This document shows positions 22,844-33,937 of a DNA stretch of 64,000 nt, in pieces. The notes below the pieces were generated by a model, which was not told where the DNA came from, ran no database searches, and worked only from the letters and a program-made list of their open reading frames with translations. The translations under genes and the position numbers were made by a program. Where the stretch lies: contig NC_080582.1 of assembly GCF_029962835.1 (NCBI RefSeq), forward strand, positions 22,142,032 through 22,206,031, given 5' to 3'. The DNA is from Magnolia sinica. Its lineage: Eukaryota; Streptophyta; Magnoliopsida; Magnoliales; Magnoliaceae. Each line of letters opens with the position of its first letter. The first letter of the stretch is position 1.

Positions 22844-23510
22844 AGCATTGAAGGCATGCAGGTTTGTTGTTCCTACAGTCAGGCTGCCCATATATCTTCC
22901 TAACTCTAAGTCACATGTCATATATTTGAGCCATGCTCATGCTATAGGATCTTGGAAGCTCTACAACTAGGAATAACAAAATCTCTAACTCTTAGGTTGG
23001 TTACAGCAAATATCATGATATTTGGTGTGACCAGACACACCGTTAATATTTTTCGTAATCAATATTTGGTATGACCTTTGAGCCATGCAAATGGTGGGCT
23101 CCACAATCAGCTAGATTCACTCATCAGATGGGCCACACAATCGATATAAATGGACAGCCCAGGGCCTGGATCGATTTCCAGGGGTGGCCCAACTTTTGCA
23201 TGGGTGGCCATTTCCACTAAATGTTTGCAACTCAAATCCACTTGTGCTCCAAATGCAGCCTTAGACTTTAAAACCAATATGACATTTGCTGCCAACTGTT
23301 CTCTTAGTTACAATGGCTATTGGATCACACCGCTTATCTCAAAATGTTCGTTAGCAGATATTAATAGCACTGCTTCAACTACAGAAATACAAAATTCCAA
23401 GGTATGAAAATGATTTGCATTCTCTCATTATGCAGGGTGCAACAACATAAAGGATGACAACTACTGAGAAAATGGTGGGCATGTATGTGTTGTGTGGTAA
23501 CAAGACAGGA
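22844..23510. other. Non-coding spacer
   Basis: No recognised gene. At 23090-23170 there are short GGGCC-repeat words. At 23310-23400 an open stretch ends at 'aag|gtatg', possibly an exon edge, but it matches nothing I know. Confidence 0.4.
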
Positions 23511-23562
23511 ACATTAAGCGTGTTCAGCTGAAAGGACATTAAGCGTGTTCAGCTGAAAGGAA
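23511..23562. repeat. Tandem duplication of about 26 bp
   Basis: The word 'cattaagcgtgttcagct' followed by 'gaaagg' occurs twice in direct succession. Confidence 0.85.
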
Positions 23563-23817
23563 CATAAGCAGTTTCTGAAGAACTGCGATATGCTGTACAT
23601 GATTAAGCGGGCCCCAAAGTCCTTTTTATTCAATTATATAGAATTCAAAATGGATTTTACAGTCTGCTTGCAGTTGTTGGTGTGCTGTTCACAGGCATAT
23701 GACAGGTTTTTTTTTTAACTGTCTCATTTCTGTAAAATAGGAAAGAGAGAGTCGGTCTCATTTTTGTAAGATAATATTTCTCCGAGCTGATCAATTGTTG
23801 CTGAAATTGCCTTTCAG

Positions 23818-24205
23818 ATTCCTATATTTAAGAAAAGGTACGAAAAAGATCCGGCAATTGTAGCAAATGAAGCTATCCAAAAGGTTACTTGCAATAAATC
23901 GGATGTTGTTTTTGTAGATATAGCTAGGTGGATGTAGGTAACTGTTATGTAGGATATCTTTAGGGTTAATTTGTTTTCCTTCTCTTTTGCTCTTTTGGTA
24001 GTTGGAGTACCTTCCATGAGTCTTGCATTTCTTCACTGGTGTGCATTTGTGTACTCAGTTGCATAATTAAATGTTACATATCAGGACAACAAACAACACT
24101 GATGGGAGCACTTTTCAAGCTCATTTATCTTAACAACCCGGATCTGGTTCTTTTAGCTGGAGGGGCATTGATCGGGTTTAGTATTTGTTGCAACTTTATT
24201 GTACT
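23818..24205 (+). pseudogene. SRP receptor alpha (SRPRA) two-exon fragment
   Basis: Part of the GTPase (NG) domain of the signal recognition particle receptor alpha subunit, which docks ribosomes at the ER. Exon 23818-23937 (after 'tttcag') codes YEKDPAIVANEAIQKV and then SDVVFVDIARWM. The family's G3 motif is VDTAGRMQ; here it reads VDIARWM and the glutamine codon is TAG, directly before the donor 'gtaact'. Exon 24085 onward (after 'atcag') codes in two frames the family's DNEPLMRALSKLIYLNNPDL: DNK, then LMGALFKLIYLNNPDLVLLA, a frameshift at its start. Loss of the GTP-binding residues and the stop make it a pseudogene. Upstream and downstream exons were not found. Confidence 0.82.
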
Positions 24206-24723
24206 CGGTACACTGAAATCATGCTTTTCTTTCCCTTCTATTGGAGAAGAAAGAAAACAGCCATGCAAGAAAACAAAATATATGGTTTAACCCATGAGAA
24301 ATTGACAGAATTATAGTTTAGAAACAAGAAATCCCTGATATGAATGCCAACGAGTTAATTTCAGTTCATTAATAAGTGTTCCAAATGTACTCTTAGAGTT
24401 TCCTACATACCTTCACATCTTTGCAATTCAATTTAATAAGTTCTCCACCATCCCTTAATGTTTTTTTTGGATTGCAAAAGAAAATTATTAGAAATGCTGG
24501 TGTTTTTATTTTTGAATTCTATTTTTCATTTGATTTATTTGGATGGAATTTCAAGGCTTTATAGTAATCAACTGCAATTTTATTTTCTCTTGTTTGAGGG
24601 CTGTTTGGATGCACCCCGTAATGAGAATGATGTTGGAACTTGGGTGTTTGTTTTGGATGTTGGGTTTGATTTAGTTTAGAGGGTAGTAGTGCATTACTAG
24701 ATTGAAAATTATGCTCCATAACC

Positions 24724-24849
24724 ATGGATGTCAAGGAACTCTTATTGAAGCTCAATTCTGTCAAAGAGCCTCTGAATCAGGCTAATTCTAATACAAGTTT
24801 GGCCATTGAAATGGGCGCATCTGAGCTTGGAAAGATGAAAGACATTGAG
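24724..24849 (+). other. Possible exon, unassigned
   Basis: A 42-codon open stretch with plant-like codon use (MDVKELLLKLNSVKEPLN.. to GASELGKMKDIE) ends exactly at a good donor 'gag|gtgagt'. I do not recognise the protein, and no acceptor is clear on the left. It might be an exon of a degraded gene or chance. Confidence 0.25.
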
Positions 24850-25566
24850 GTGAGTATGTCTAAAAGAGAGCCGTTTGTAGAGAAACATTTTTCGAGGAAG
24901 TCTTTTCATAAAAATTTCCCAAACCTCCCCTTGTCTTTTTTTTTTCCCCTCTCCAAATACTTTCTTGGAAAATAGAAAATGTCACTCTCTCCTTTATTTT
25001 CCAAGATCCCAAACTGGCCTTTAATTTCTTTCTTCTATTAGTATTGTACAGTTATTACATAGAACAGTTTGATGGATGCTTTAATTGGTAGTTTGAACAA
25101 TAGATGGTTTGGTGCATAACCTGCTTCACAGTCTTAGCTTTTACTTCAATTTCCTACAATATTTGCAAGGTTATGGAATATGAATTGATTCATTTGAATA
25201 GTCTATACTCATAAATATGCATTATTCATTTGAACGATTTGAATTATGATTGGAATGAATACTTGATTCATTGGAATGTTCGAGTGTATATGAATCCTAA
25301 GGAGTGATGTGTGACTAAGTGTAACAGAACTTAGTTTGGTCTCTTTCCTTGTGTTCTAATTAAATGTTTATCTATTTTACTTATGGACAAAAAGATTTTG
25401 GCAGTGCAAATTATGTCACAATCATGTAATTTAACTAATTTCTAAAGGCATAAGGTCTAGTTCTTTAGTATGTTTTGCATATGGTTTCTTTCATAGGCTG
25501 CTTCTTGATTGTAATCAAAACCTAAATTTGTTGGATGGTTACATTTAGGGTTAGTTGATGGATGTA
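24850..25566. other. Non-coding spacer
   Basis: AT-rich with no recognised features. Confidence 0.5.
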
Positions 25567-25697
25567 CCTTTCGCTATAGTAGAAATGGCTATGGTTACTA
25601 TTGCCAATGGCTACCGTAGTACTACGGACTATAACCATAGTCTTATTTCTTTAGCTACGAATTTTATCCGTAGCCTTTGACCCTTTTTTTGATAGTG
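25567..25697. mobile_element. CACTA-type terminal repeat piece (GGCTAYGG family)
   Basis: Read on the minus strand from 25697 it starts CACTATCAAAAAAAGGGTC and continues with 'aaaggctacggat' and 'cgtagctaaag'. The same order is found from 61308 on the plus strand (CACTACGAAAAAGGGTC, 'aaaggctatggat', 'ggtagctaaag'). The subterminal palindromic words (ggctacgg..ccgtagcc) are typical of CACTA ends. No transposase. Confidence 0.7.
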
Positions 25698-25827
25698 CAG
25701 TAAAAACTTATTTAGGGGCGTCCCGCAAAAGTGCCGGCAAAGGTTGTTGACTGCCAGTAAAACCTTTAACGACACAGCCTTTACAGGCACTTGCCTGACC
25801 ACCAGTAAAACCAACTTTGTTGTAGTG
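25698..25827. mobile_element. CACTA-type end, GCCGGTAAA family
   Basis: Ends at 25827 with CACTACAACAAAGTTGG read on the minus strand. Inside are repeated words 'gccagtaaaacc' and 'gccggcaaagg', related to those at 52275-52592. It abuts the previous CACTA piece. Confidence 0.65.
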
Positions 25828-26359
25828 TGGCTTTTTCATATATTGACACATAAAAAGGAGACAGGGATTGGGTGGGTGCTACCCCCACCTGTCCCTAGCT
25901 AGGAATGGACTTTGTATCCTAGCAGTCTCATTGGTGGCTTGCAGATGGGCAATTATAGCCAGGGTTTCAGTTTTAATGTTTAAATTTGGACGGTTATGAT
26001 TGTATGTTCACGATGGGGACCATCATTGCAATGGTTTAGCTCACCAAAAGGTGGGTAACAAATGTATGTATGAACAGATCGATTGAACATTGCAAATTTC
26101 CCTCTATCAAGACTGAGCATTCATATATGCATGAAGTCAGAACCATGTTGATGGGCCTGCATGCGCGATAATTCCCAAGCTACAGGCACATGAACATGAA
26201 CACCATGTGGACCTTTTTCATGTCGGGCCCACCATCAATGTTATTTTCTATCATGTGGGGCCTACCTTAAATATCCACCGCCCATCATGTGCAGCCCTCC
26301 TTTAATGTGGACCGTCCACCTTCAATGTGGATTGTCCATCATGTGGCCCCCACCTTGGA
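25828..26359. repeat. Spacer and start of a degenerate 'CCATCATGTGG' minisatellite
   Basis: From about 26215 the sequence is a chain of imperfect units such as 'ccatcatgtggggcc' and 'ccttcaatgtggatt'. The same repeat flanks the LTR unit on the other side (30481-30760) and recurs at 54735-55126, so the LTR unit appears to have inserted into this minisatellite. Confidence 0.7.
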
Positions 26360-27171
26360 TGTAAGACCTGTGTTCTAGTTCATACCGTTCTGTTGGCCTC
26401 CGCGGTCCTTTTGGTCGAATTCCGGCAACCTTCGCACCGTATCCGACTATTACGCGCAATCCTAAGCCGAGTGCTACATACTAAAGACGGCTCGATCCTA
26501 AACTTGTATCTTAGCGATCGCGCCGTCGCCGTGGTTCCAACGCCGCGACTCGCGCACCGAACCGATACCCAGGACAGGAGATGTGGGTCTGCGTTCATTC
26601 CGAAGAAACGCCGCAGGTTACAAATATCGAGGGAATCTCTACGATATGTCTCATCAATCAATCAATCAATCCCATCAATCAAGTACACATCTCACATCAA
26701 GTCAAGTACAAGCAACCCATACCCTATCTTTAATTACCTCTATCTTACACAAGCTACCCTAAGTCAACTCTCTCTCTCTTCACCCATCCCTTTCTTACAA
26801 CTCATCACTCCACCCATCACCCATCACACCTCACCCATCTATATCACTCCCATCATCTCACTCTCTCTCTCATTTCTTAAATCTCCCAAGCAACTCAAAG
26901 CTTCACACATCCAAGCATTCCCAAGTTTTCCTAAAAACATCAAGTGTGGCCCACCCTCTCATCTCTCATCCACACCATCAAAATCCCATCAACCACCATC
27001 AAAAGTGAAGGCAAGGAGCATAAAAGGCTAAGGGAGCAATGAGGAGGCCTAGAGGTGGGTGATCCATCATTTATTTCAACCTTAAGGGCCCACTTGTTGT
27101 GGGACCCACTTGATGTATGTGTTGTATCAATGGAGGGCCCATAGTGGCTAGGTCCCTCCTCTCTATCACTG

Positions 27172-27174
<3 letters not shown>

Positions 27175-27217
<43 letters not shown>
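27175..27217. repeat. (CT)n microsatellite
   Basis: Pure CT run between two GGGCC-family repeat pieces, inside the LTR unit. Confidence 0.9.
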
Positions 27218-27219
<2 letters not shown>

Positions 27220-27329
27220 CTTTCCCTAGAATGAAGTGGGCCCCACCAAATCATGTTAAATCCACTCCATTCATCAATGGTGTGGCCCACCACGTTTTAG
27301 GCAAAATCCACCGTATGGTGGGAAGTCCC

Positions 27330-27337
27330 ACCTGCAA

Positions 27338-27370
<33 letters not shown>
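27330..27370. repeat. (TA)n(CA)n microsatellite
   Basis: 'tatatatata' followed by a CA run. Confidence 0.85.
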
Positions 27371-27372
<2 letters not shown>

Positions 27373-28219
27373 ATATTATATTTATATTATGCTAATATAT
27401 AAATATACATAATATATAGATGGTGGGTCACGTCCATGTGGGACCCCCCACAATGCATGTGCTTATCCATGCCGTCCAGCGTCCCTGGACGCTGGATGGG
27501 CGTGGCTAATGTGGAGTGTGTATACTGACATGGATGTGTACTATCGGCTAAAAAAAAAGGGAGAAGGAAGTGGTGGGCCACTTATGCAGGCCCCACCTTG
27601 ATGTATGTAGTCAATCCAAGCCGTCCATCCTTTTCTTCAGGCCATTTTTGGCGTTGAACCAAAATTTGAGGCCAATCTGACTTCCTGATGGGCCATAGTA
27701 TGGACAAAAGAACTCTCACCATTAAAATACCTCCCTGATGTTCCTGTATATCAAAAACCATCCAATATTGGTCTCGATAGGTTTGTATCGAGCCACGGGG
27801 ACCATTGGCTGGGTTGGATTTGTCTGAGGCAGGCCCCACCTACCAAAAACCACAGGAATTATGATTTCAAAAAAAATAAAAATAAAAAATAACAAAGGCA
27901 GCAGCAGGCTGTCAGTGGGCAGGCAGACGGCGTGGCAGGGCCCTCACAGCCCCAGTTGTGGGCCCCACCGTGATGCGTTTCGAACATCAACACCATGCAT
28001 TTGATGGGTTCCCTCGGACTAGGAGGCTACCCCAAAAATCAGCCGTATACGGAACTCAGGTGGGCCACACCATCTAAAATCATGTGAAGACATGCCTAAA
28101 ACATATAAAATCACTTGGTGGGGCCTACCTGAAATTTGGATGCGGCTGAAACTTGGTTTGAACCCTTAGCCAAGTGGGACACACATACTGGGTGGACTGC
28201 ATTTGTGAAACACATTACA

Positions 28220-28640
28220 GTGGGCCCCAGGCCCACCCCAGGTCCACGTGACCTTATGAACAGGTTGAATGATAAATAAATATTACGGTGGGCCCCCTCC
28301 CTGACCGTGTGACCCTATCAATAGGTTGTATGGCAAATAAACGTTACGGTGGGCCCTAGTCCCACCTAGGTCCACGTGACCTTATGAATAATTGGATGGC
28401 AAATAAACAACACAGTGGGCCCTACCAAGGTCCACGTGACCTTATGAACAGTTGGATGGCAAATAAACAGCACAGTGGGCCCAAGGTCCAAGTGACCTTA
28501 TGAACAGTTTGGATGGCACATAAACATTATGTTGGGCCCTAGGTTGGGTGGAAAATAAACATTATGTTGGGCCCTAAGTTGAGTGGAAAATAAACATTAT
28601 GTTGGGCCCTAGGTTGGGTGAAAAATAAACATTATGGTGA
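28220..28640. repeat. Tandem repeat with GTGGGCCC core
   Basis: About four units of roughly 60-70 bp built on 'ggtccacgtgaccttatg', 'aacagttggatggcaaat' and 'acagtgggccc', passing into three shorter units of about 37 bp ('ggttgggtggaaaataaac', 'attatgttgggcccta'). The repeat looks amplified from the right half of a GGGCC fold-back element. Confidence 0.8.
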
Positions 28641-30485
28641 GTCCTACTTAGAACCCACTTATGTATGTATTGTGTCCACACCTTTCATCAGTGTAGACCT
28701 CCACCATGAAGTATGTGATTTATCTGTGCCTTCCATCCCTACGGGACCTACAATGATGCATGAGTTTCATCCAAACCGTCCAACCATTTTGGAGATTATT
28801 TTAAGGCCATGTGTTGAGGCCCATCTTGGTGTAATTGTGGGCCGTCCATTGAGGCTCACTTTGATTTGTATAAGGCCATTTGTTGAGGCCCAACTTAATT
28901 TATTTGTGGCCGCCCACTAAGGCCATTTGGTATATTTGAGACCATGGTTTGAGGCCCATTTGATGTACTGGAGGCCCATGGGTCAAGGCCTAATAGGACG
29001 TACATAAGGCCCATTGTAGTGTGATTCCACCATGGTATATGTGTTGATTTTATAGCGGGTTATATCTTGGGAACAATGATGGTTTGATGTCCACATTGTA
29101 AGGATGATGTTGGTTAAATGTCCGCATTGTCACTCTTTCCCTAGGGCCCATTAATAGGCCCATACCTATAATGTGTAGGCCATCTAGGCCCATCTTCGTT
29201 TTGATCAGAGCCCATCACCACATAACATACTTAGTATAGATTCATAATTCATGATCATACGCATCATATGTATGCTTGATGTGAGGATTGACTGATCATT
29301 GTACATGCCTTCAGGTAGATGGTTTATGGACTCCCTGATAGGCGGAGTTGCCCTACATGAGCGCGCGGTACGTGCAGGATTGTTGCATGTCTGATGGTAT
29401 GATTCATGCACTTGCATTCGTGTGATTGTGCTTATTGTATGCCCTAGTGACATCAGGGTCATAGCCTCCACAGACACATCATGGGTGGCTGGATTGGATA
29501 CTGAAAATATTGTTACTAAGCAACGGGGCGCCGTAGATATCCCTGGGTGAAAATTTCTAAACCCGATGGTATCAAAGGATGACTCCAACGTCGAGACTGA
29601 GTGGATATATGAGCGCATGAGGGCCGAATACCAGGAGGCCGCGTCTCCTACTGTGTCGTAGTCGGTTCGAAAGGGGTGTGGCCTTACTCGCCCAAGTGTA
29701 GGGGGCAATACTAGGCTGAGTTTGACCAGCTCGTAAATGGGTCTGCTATCGTCATGCCGGATAGGTATTAGCAGACTATTGGCCAGGCGGATAGTCAAGT
29801 TTCTTATGCTCACTTGGACTGTGCGGCCAGGAGAGTGGCAATGCCACTTGGAGTGTATTAAACCCCGGTATTATCCAGAATGAGAACTGTACTGATACAT
29901 GATAAGGATTGACATGCTTGAGTTGTATCTCGCATCGCACGGCTGTGTTATGGCCAATAACATTCATATCTTTCACCGCATAGCCTTGGTACGACTGATT
30001 GCATTCATGTACTCATCACCATGATTCCGCATTACTCTGACCTTGCATTCTGAGCACGCTTATATTGCGCACACACTTACACCACCCTCTAAGCTTTCTA
30101 TAAGCTTATGCACGAATGATGCGTGCAGGTGACGCTAGGACGCAGCCGTAGCCTTGTCAGAGTTGGAGCATGCAGTCGAGCTTTTGGAGTTCCTGTTACT
30201 ATCGTCATCTTGTATTTTCCTTTTTCATGCATTGTACTCAAAAGTTTTTTATCACAATGGATTTTATGATGATGTTCTTATGGTTATTGTTCATGGGTTA
30301 TGCTTGGTTATGCTCATTACAAATCAAATTGATAATTAGAAATCCTCCTTGTAGAATCCTAGGATCGGAACCTGGCGTATGGGTGCCGGGAGCTGAGAAT
30401 GGGATACTACGGAGGCTGTCGGCGCTGGATTCGACGATCGAGAATTTTGTGAGGCCGGTTTCCGAGTTCGGGGTGTGACATTGGA

Positions 30486-30760
30486 TGTTGGCTATTCATC
30501 ACTAAAGGTGACTTAGATGTGGACCATCCATTATGTGGGTACCACCTTGATGTTGGTCATCCATCATGGGGGGCCTTTTGATGTCCAATGCCTATCCCGT
30601 GGAGCCCACTTTTTATGACCATCCATTGTCTAGGCCCCACCTTCAATGTGGGTTGTCCATCATGTAGGGCTCTCCTTGTATGTGGGTCATTCATCATCGA
30701 CCTTGTGACGTGGACCACCCATTATGGGGTCCACCTTGATGTGGGTCATTGTGGACGATG
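30486..30760. repeat. Degenerate 'CCATCATGTGG' minisatellite
   Basis: Continuation, beyond the LTR unit, of the repeat seen at 26215-26359. Units such as 'ccatcatgtagggctctcc' and 'gatgtgggtcattcatcat' recur every 45-50 bases with heavy drift. Confidence 0.7.
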
Positions 30761-33700
30761 CTCTTGCACCGGCGGGGCATGTGCACCAAATAAAAAGGGC
30801 CTTAGTTGGATGTCATGCTATGGTTTTAGTTCTCAGGTGGATACGTTGTAGACTTGGAATAATGTATTTGAAAGACTTTGAGTCGCCGCTAGCTAAAAAA
30901 AGCCTAAAAACATGATATTGTTGTGTTGTGGGTGGCCAAATCTGAAAATTTCGGTCATTCTTTGGACATTTATCTTTCTCAAAATTTTGAAGAGAATAAA
31001 CAATGGATTTAACTAAAAGTTGAAGATTTGACCCAAAGACGTCCTATGGAAATGAGTTTATAATGCAAAAAACGACCACATAACCCATTTCTAATATCGA
31101 ACTTGGTCCCACCTCACCCTTTCGAAATTTTTTCTCTGGGACCCACCTTTACCCCCTCAGACATTATTATTTCACTGTGATTGTCTTCATCATCATCTTC
31201 TTCAGCTTCGTCTTCTTGTACTTCCGTAAAATGTCTTCCTTTGCAATCGAAAACTGTATAAATGACAAAATAAGATGTGGACAATATTATGATTATTTTT
31301 TTGCTATTCTTGGAATGGACAGTTGTGAGTTGTGATGGTTGTGGAAGTTGACGTGGGTTGTGAATGTGAAAATTATGTGCTTCCAGAATGATGATAACCT
31401 GTATCACTTCAGAATGGCAACCCCAACCCATTTTGTACTCTTGTTTCAGTACATGGTGTTAGGGGTCATGGTTGTCATCCAGTACGGATTGTGGTTGTCA
31501 ATAGTTGGCACAGTTGAGGTTGACATACAATAAGGCTCAATGTTGTCAATATTTGACACGATTGGAGTTGTTAATATTTGGCACAGTAAAAGTTGTCATA
31601 CAATAAAGGTCGAGGTTATCAGTATGACATCTTCGATCCTTAATGAAAGTTTGTCATTCTCGACCCTCATTAGATGATAATCTCAACCCTTATTGTCCCC
31701 ACTATCAACTTCGACACTTAGTGGATGTCAACCTCGATCCTTAACCTAGTGGATGACTCTTTACCCTTAGTGCATGATAATCTCGACCCTTATTGGAACG
31801 TAGTTTGAAAACAACCAAGGACCACTTGCTTGGATTACGGGAAGGCAACAGTCTCTCCAAAGTGCTCCATTTAGTTTTTAAAGGAATACATATTAAATGA
31901 TTTTGACAACACTCCTATTAGAAAAGAGATGTTTATGAAGAGTTGTTTTAGACATCTATTTTCCAATGGCTGGGTGAAAGGCCAATGGTCAAATAATCCA
32001 TTGTCTTATACAGATGCATATTGGTGACCTGACTTTTGACGTTCAGGGCACCGTCATGAAATTGACCGAGTTGAACTTTGCCCCTATGACAGGTAAGAGG
32101 TTTCGACCTCTTAAATTAAATGAGTTTGGAGAGGGTCAAACAATAGGGGAAAAGAAATGAAAAGGGAATTATGGAGATCTTGAAAAAAGGAAGCGTGATG
32201 AAGAATGATTTGAAAGAAACTTATCTCTTGCTCTGCAGAAAAAATAACACGTGGATGTGGTGAAGCTGACTCTTCTGATTTGCTTGGAGAATCTTGTAGT
32301 TTCATGTCCACAGAAGAATAATTGTGTAAATAAGTACAATGAAATAGTCAATTACTAAAATTAATTCAATAGTTACCCTTGGAACAATGTATATTTGAGG
32401 GATGAGGCTAATCATGCAATTGGTGGTGTTGACGAGAATGGTGAATACCCCCATTCATGCAACATCTGTGAATGTGCATATGCGATACAAGTAACTTATT
32501 TTTGTCCCCATTCAGAGAGTGTGTTTTGTTGGTTGTTTCTTCATTTTTAAATATACAATAGATGTCTTAACTGATATTTAATGCATCGTATTATTAGTTA
32601 AATATATACAGGAATACGAGCGATTAGCTAAATTATTCTCTAATAGGGAGTGAGTCTATAACATCTTCGATTTTCGCTATTTTGGATTTCCAAAAAATCC
32701 TTGAAATTTTTGATATAACTAGCCTACGTTGTCACTTACTGATCATTGATGCTCAAGGTGAACTTATACACGAGTGATATTAGTAAAGAATCGCGTAAAT
32801 CTAATTAATCAACCGTAAGAAGCCAACGAATCCGTTCGATCACTTAAACATCGAGTTTAGCTTCGGGATTTGTTCACATTAGGTCCAAATATAGCAGACC
32901 TATCACTGACTAATCGAGACAACCGTAGCTAAATAAAAACCTACTTAAACTCGAGACAACTATGTGTCGAATCTTAATTAACAAACCAAGTCAACCTAGT
33001 TACTTATTTAGCCTAAGAACCAACGGTTTAGAGTAATCATAACCAAATTGCTATTTTCGATAATTTTGAACAGGCCACACTATGAACATAGTTAATCTAG
33101 ACTTTAATCATTGCACACAAGAAATCTCCCTACCCAATTCATTCCAATCTTTTGTCTAGCATGAACATGCATATTTGACATCTTTTATTAGTATTTTTTT
33201 TTAACCATGACCCTCCAACAATTTTATCTTATTGAAACTTCCATTTGGAAATACTACATTCAACAACAAAATATTAGAGGAAAAAGATCAACTACGTTTC
33301 CTTTTCCTTATGAAGTTAGGTAGATGTTCAACCATTGAGATCAACATTATCACCATTCATCATGTTCATCATCATCATGTAAGCCTTATCCTAATTAATT
33401 GGGGTCAGTTACAAGGATCCTATTCTGCCATTCCACTCTATCAAGGGCCATACCTTCAACAACATTTTATTTTCCTAACTTAATCCCAATTGAAATTTTA
33501 TGTATTTGAACCGTGAAAAAATCTGTCTCCACGAACTCTCTACCTTTCTCTCTTTTGGCTATAACTATTTTGTTAATGGTTGGTTAACCTTTGAGCATGT
33601 TGTAGATGAAGATGAGCTTTATATGATTTCACTAGATGGGCAACTATTCTGAAATCTTTAATATGGCATTCATATTTCATAATTTCTCTTATCAAACTTG

Positions 33701-33937
33701 TTCAAGCAAATTGGTTAGGCGGATCATATAGTGGTTCCTTGGAAGCATTTAATGGGGAGTTGGCTTTCCCATTCACTAATGAAATGTCTTTGAATCTGAA
33801 TTTTCAAAGGTTTTCGCCAATTAAAAGATGATTTTACCTCTATCATCTATTTATTAAAAATGCAGACTCCTCCGTTTTATGTATTTCCTAATCATTTATC
33901 TGACTTACTTGTATGCTACTAATGCAATTTCTAAGTG
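30761..33937. other. Long non-coding stretch
   Basis: No protein motif recognised. At 31500-31790 degenerate repeats of 'ctcgacccttagtgg' and 'ttgtcatacaataa' occur. At 33350-33470 lies a repeat known widely in plant genomes (see its own entry). The rest is AT-rich unique-looking DNA. Confidence 0.5.
33350..33470 (-). repeat. Dispersed plant repeat 'CCTAATTAATTGGGGTC'
   Basis: The stretch with 'catcatcatgtaagcc', 'ttatcctaattaattgggg' and 'ccattccactctatcaaggg' matches a very common plant repeat from memory; the GATGATG tail on the minus strand suggests a retroposon 3' end, perhaps of RTE type. A fragment of the same type lies at about 1195-1250 ('gccaatcccaattagttggg', 'gatgatgattatta'). 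Confidence 0.45.

Larger units (their letters stand above)
26360..30480 (+). mobile_element. LTR-retrotransposon fossil, long solo-LTR-like unit
   Basis: Begins TGTAAGACC and ends GGGGTGTGACA, with a 5-bp target duplication TTGGA at 26355-26359 and 30481-30485. There is no coding domain and I see no second copy of its termini inside, so a solo LTR or a coding-free derivative fits best. A 1.6-kb central part (27040-28640) is made of GGGCC-family repeats and a tandem repeat, probably later insertions. The right-hand part is homologous to 33938-34302 plus 37669-38500 in the opposite orientation. It is inert; the matching short duplications speak against great age. Confidence 0.75.

Noticed and set aside
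26327-27031. Plus-strand open frame of 234 aa
   Set aside because: Low-complexity SLSLSPIP and HTSHI words from CT- and ATC-rich DNA of the LTR unit; no domain.
29205-29813. Minus-strand open frame of 202 aa inside the LTR unit
   Set aside because: No gag, protease or polymerase motif; composition like the surrounding non-coding LTR, and not kept in the related unit.
31114-31431. Minus-strand frame with an acidic EDEAEEDDDED run
   Set aside because: The acidic run comes from a short ATC/TTC-rich patch; no supporting splice sites or homology.
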